Shown: piece after piece, positions 63,101 to 64,000 of the stretch
Numbering within the stretch: position 1 is the first letter of the stretch
Layout: every line of letters starts with the position of its first letter
Source: Hyphomicrobiaceae bacterium
Lineage (GTDB): Bacteria > Pseudomonadota > Alphaproteobacteria > Rhizobiales > Methyloligellaceae
Direction: 5' to 3'
Length of the DNA: 64,000 nt
NCBI GenBank assembly: GCA_028066055.1
Contig: JALCBY010000001.1
Coordinates: forward strand, 204,198 to 268,197
The notes under the pieces: generated by a model
Told to the model about the DNA's origin: nothing
The model's input: only the letters and a program-made list of their open reading frames with translations
Database searches by the model: none
Position numbers and translations under genes: made by a program

Positions 63101-63157
63101 GCTCATCTCAAGCGGGCTCGATGGATGACAAAGATTGGATTTCGTCAGTTGACTTGA
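63101..63157 (+). repeat. Right copy of the element-flanking repeat
   Basis: 57 bases coding AHLKRARWMTKIGFRQLT and a stop, with a TAG directly upstream in frame, so an orphan 3' gene end. Five of the six differences from 58163-58219 in the first 17 codons are third-position and silent; the last codon also differs. Pairs with the left copy across 4.94 kb. Confidence 0.75.
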
Positions 63158-63281
63158 GCACTTCGGCTTGAGAGCGAATTGCGGCCGCAATTGCATTGGG
63201 TCTTGGGTGTCAACTAAGTGCCAATTCTCGTCATTGATTGGTTTGCACTGAAGATCCGAAAAGAGCCCATAGCGGACGTTG

Positions 63282-63686
63282 TTATTGGGATTGGTCGAGT
63301 TTAGGAACTGTCACGATCCACCCCCTAATGAATACGTCCCCATCAGCATCTATTTCACAAACGCCATCGAATCTGCTGCCAGGACCAAACGCACCAGTTT
63401 GCTCAAACTTGCTTACTTCTACTGCTGATGGAGTACGGCAGATCGACCATGCGTCCTTGTACCAGCTGGGTACATCTTCTGCACCAACGCCAAGATATCG
63501 ACGGGTTTCTCGTTCATCTTGGATGCCACGCATCAGTGCTTTAAATCCCGAGCGATAGGACAACAGAAAATCGCCCTCTTGAAGTTCCGGTGCACTGAAG
63601 AATCCGCCGCGATAGTAATCGTAGCCAGCGTAGCCAGCGAAACCAATCAAAGCGATTAACACCGCACGAACAATCCACTTTGACAT
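63282..63686 (-). CDS. Uncharacterised membrane-anchored protein
   Basis: A 134-residue protein with one N-terminal membrane helix (WIVRAVLIALIGFAGYAGYD) and a soluble, probably periplasmic, domain containing FLLSYRSGFKALMRGIQDER and two Cys (SICRTP, GVCEID) that may form a disulfide. Not recognised. It lies just outside the nested element's right repeat. Confidence 0.6.
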   Translation of the reverse strand: MSKWIVRAVLIALIGFAGYAGYDYYRGGFFSAPELQEGDFLLSYRSGFKALMRGIQDERETRRYLGVGAEDVPSWYKDAWSICRTPSAVEVSKFEQTGAFGPGSRFDGVCEIDADGDVFIRGWIVTVPKLDQSQ

Positions 63687-64000
63687 CGAGAAATTCCGCT
63701 TAGACTAGCCCCAGGATTTCGCGGTTAAGTTCGGACACTCTGTGGGCAAAGTAAAGCCACACACATATATCGACAGAATGAAATCTTGGAGTCATTCATT
63801 GACATTGCGCCGCATGTCGGAAGGTCACCCTTCATGGTCACTTGCGTCTTGTTGCTTTCGCATCGGATTCAAAAAGGTAGCTTTGTCTGCATATCAGACT
63901 TTGCAGTTTGCGATACTGAAGACTGCTCCGGGTCACTTGCGGAAGTTTGGGTACACTGCCCGACCGGTCTCTATACCGCTCATAAGTGGACAAGCTGCGC
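63687..64000. other. Gene-free right edge
   Basis: No reading frame, hairpin or repeat that I could support in these 314 bp. They may be the promoter side of the preceding gene and the start of the next island segment. Confidence 0.4.

Noticed and set aside
1-64000. CRISPR arrays, rRNA operons or a complete tRNA gene
   Set aside because: No regularly spaced repeats beyond the 17-bp tandem array, no rRNA-like stretch, and every tRNA-like sequence seen lacks pairing acceptor strands.

Overview
The window looks like an alphaproteobacterial chromosome, probably Hyphomicrobiales (Rhizobiales)-like. The evidence is the moderately GC-rich coding style, a MucR/Ros-type regulator, RepB-type ParB proteins, TrbG/TrbI/TraF and a DUF3363 relaxase of the rhizobial ICE type, a CreA-family protein and paired retropepsin-like proteases. 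The genus is not determinable from the sequence alone.

Core region (1-35.7 kb). Base 1-2.5 kb is a minus-strand CoA-intermediate operon: thiolase, a PrpF-like isomerase and a family III CoA-transferase cut by the window edge. From 2.7 to 9.8 kb there are three c-type cytochrome genes, a TusA-like protein, a glycine-zipper/peptidoglycan-binding protein and two adjacent exported caspase-like (C14) proteins, both with Ser in place of the catalytic Cys. From 10 to 35.7 kb come metabolic and housekeeping genes: a ThDP enzyme, an ECF sigma factor overlapping a membrane-anchored VWA protein, a DapA-family aldolase/lyase, two GSTs, an AEC transporter, a 2OG-Fe(II) oxygenase with a Sel1 protein, a cyclopropane fatty acid synthase, an AceE-like 2-oxoacid dehydrogenase divergent from an Lrp regulator, a 3-hydroxyisobutyrate dehydrogenase-like gene, a UDG, a nuclease, a histidine kinase, tandem aspartic proteases, a phosphomannomutase, DUF2062 and TauE proteins, and dusA.

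Mobile region (about 35.7 kb to beyond the right edge). An integrase lies directly beside the 5' end of dusA, a known integration hotspot, and the usual dusA start codon is gone. The island then carries a tRNA-Arg 3' fragment, a PadR/sugar-transferase pair, a PaeR7I/XhoI-type restriction-modification operon that also encodes a PHP-domain/SMC-like ATPase of the TrlF type, a relaxase, a MucR-type regulator, a six-gene biosynthetic-looking operon, and broken conjugation genes (traF, a 5'-truncated trbG, trbI). The six-gene operon (47.8-54.8 kb) encodes a split ThDP decarboxylase whose second subunit is fused to an ATP-grasp ligase, a nucleoside-hydrolase-like fusion protein, a family III CoA-transferase, a GNAT-like protein and an EamA exporter. 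It lies downstream of a very AT-rich leader and is the strongest candidate for an undescribed pathway.

A second, nested element of about 4.9 kb (58.2-63.1 kb) carries two ParB/RepB-type proteins and a large serine recombinase in one overlapping operon. It is bracketed by two copies of the last 18 codons of one small gene. The copies differ almost only at synonymous positions and share a 17-bp identical core, which suggests insertion into the 3' end of that gene with a replacement 3' end brought by the element. The right end (62.3-63.2 kb) is a patch of gene and tRNA remnants.
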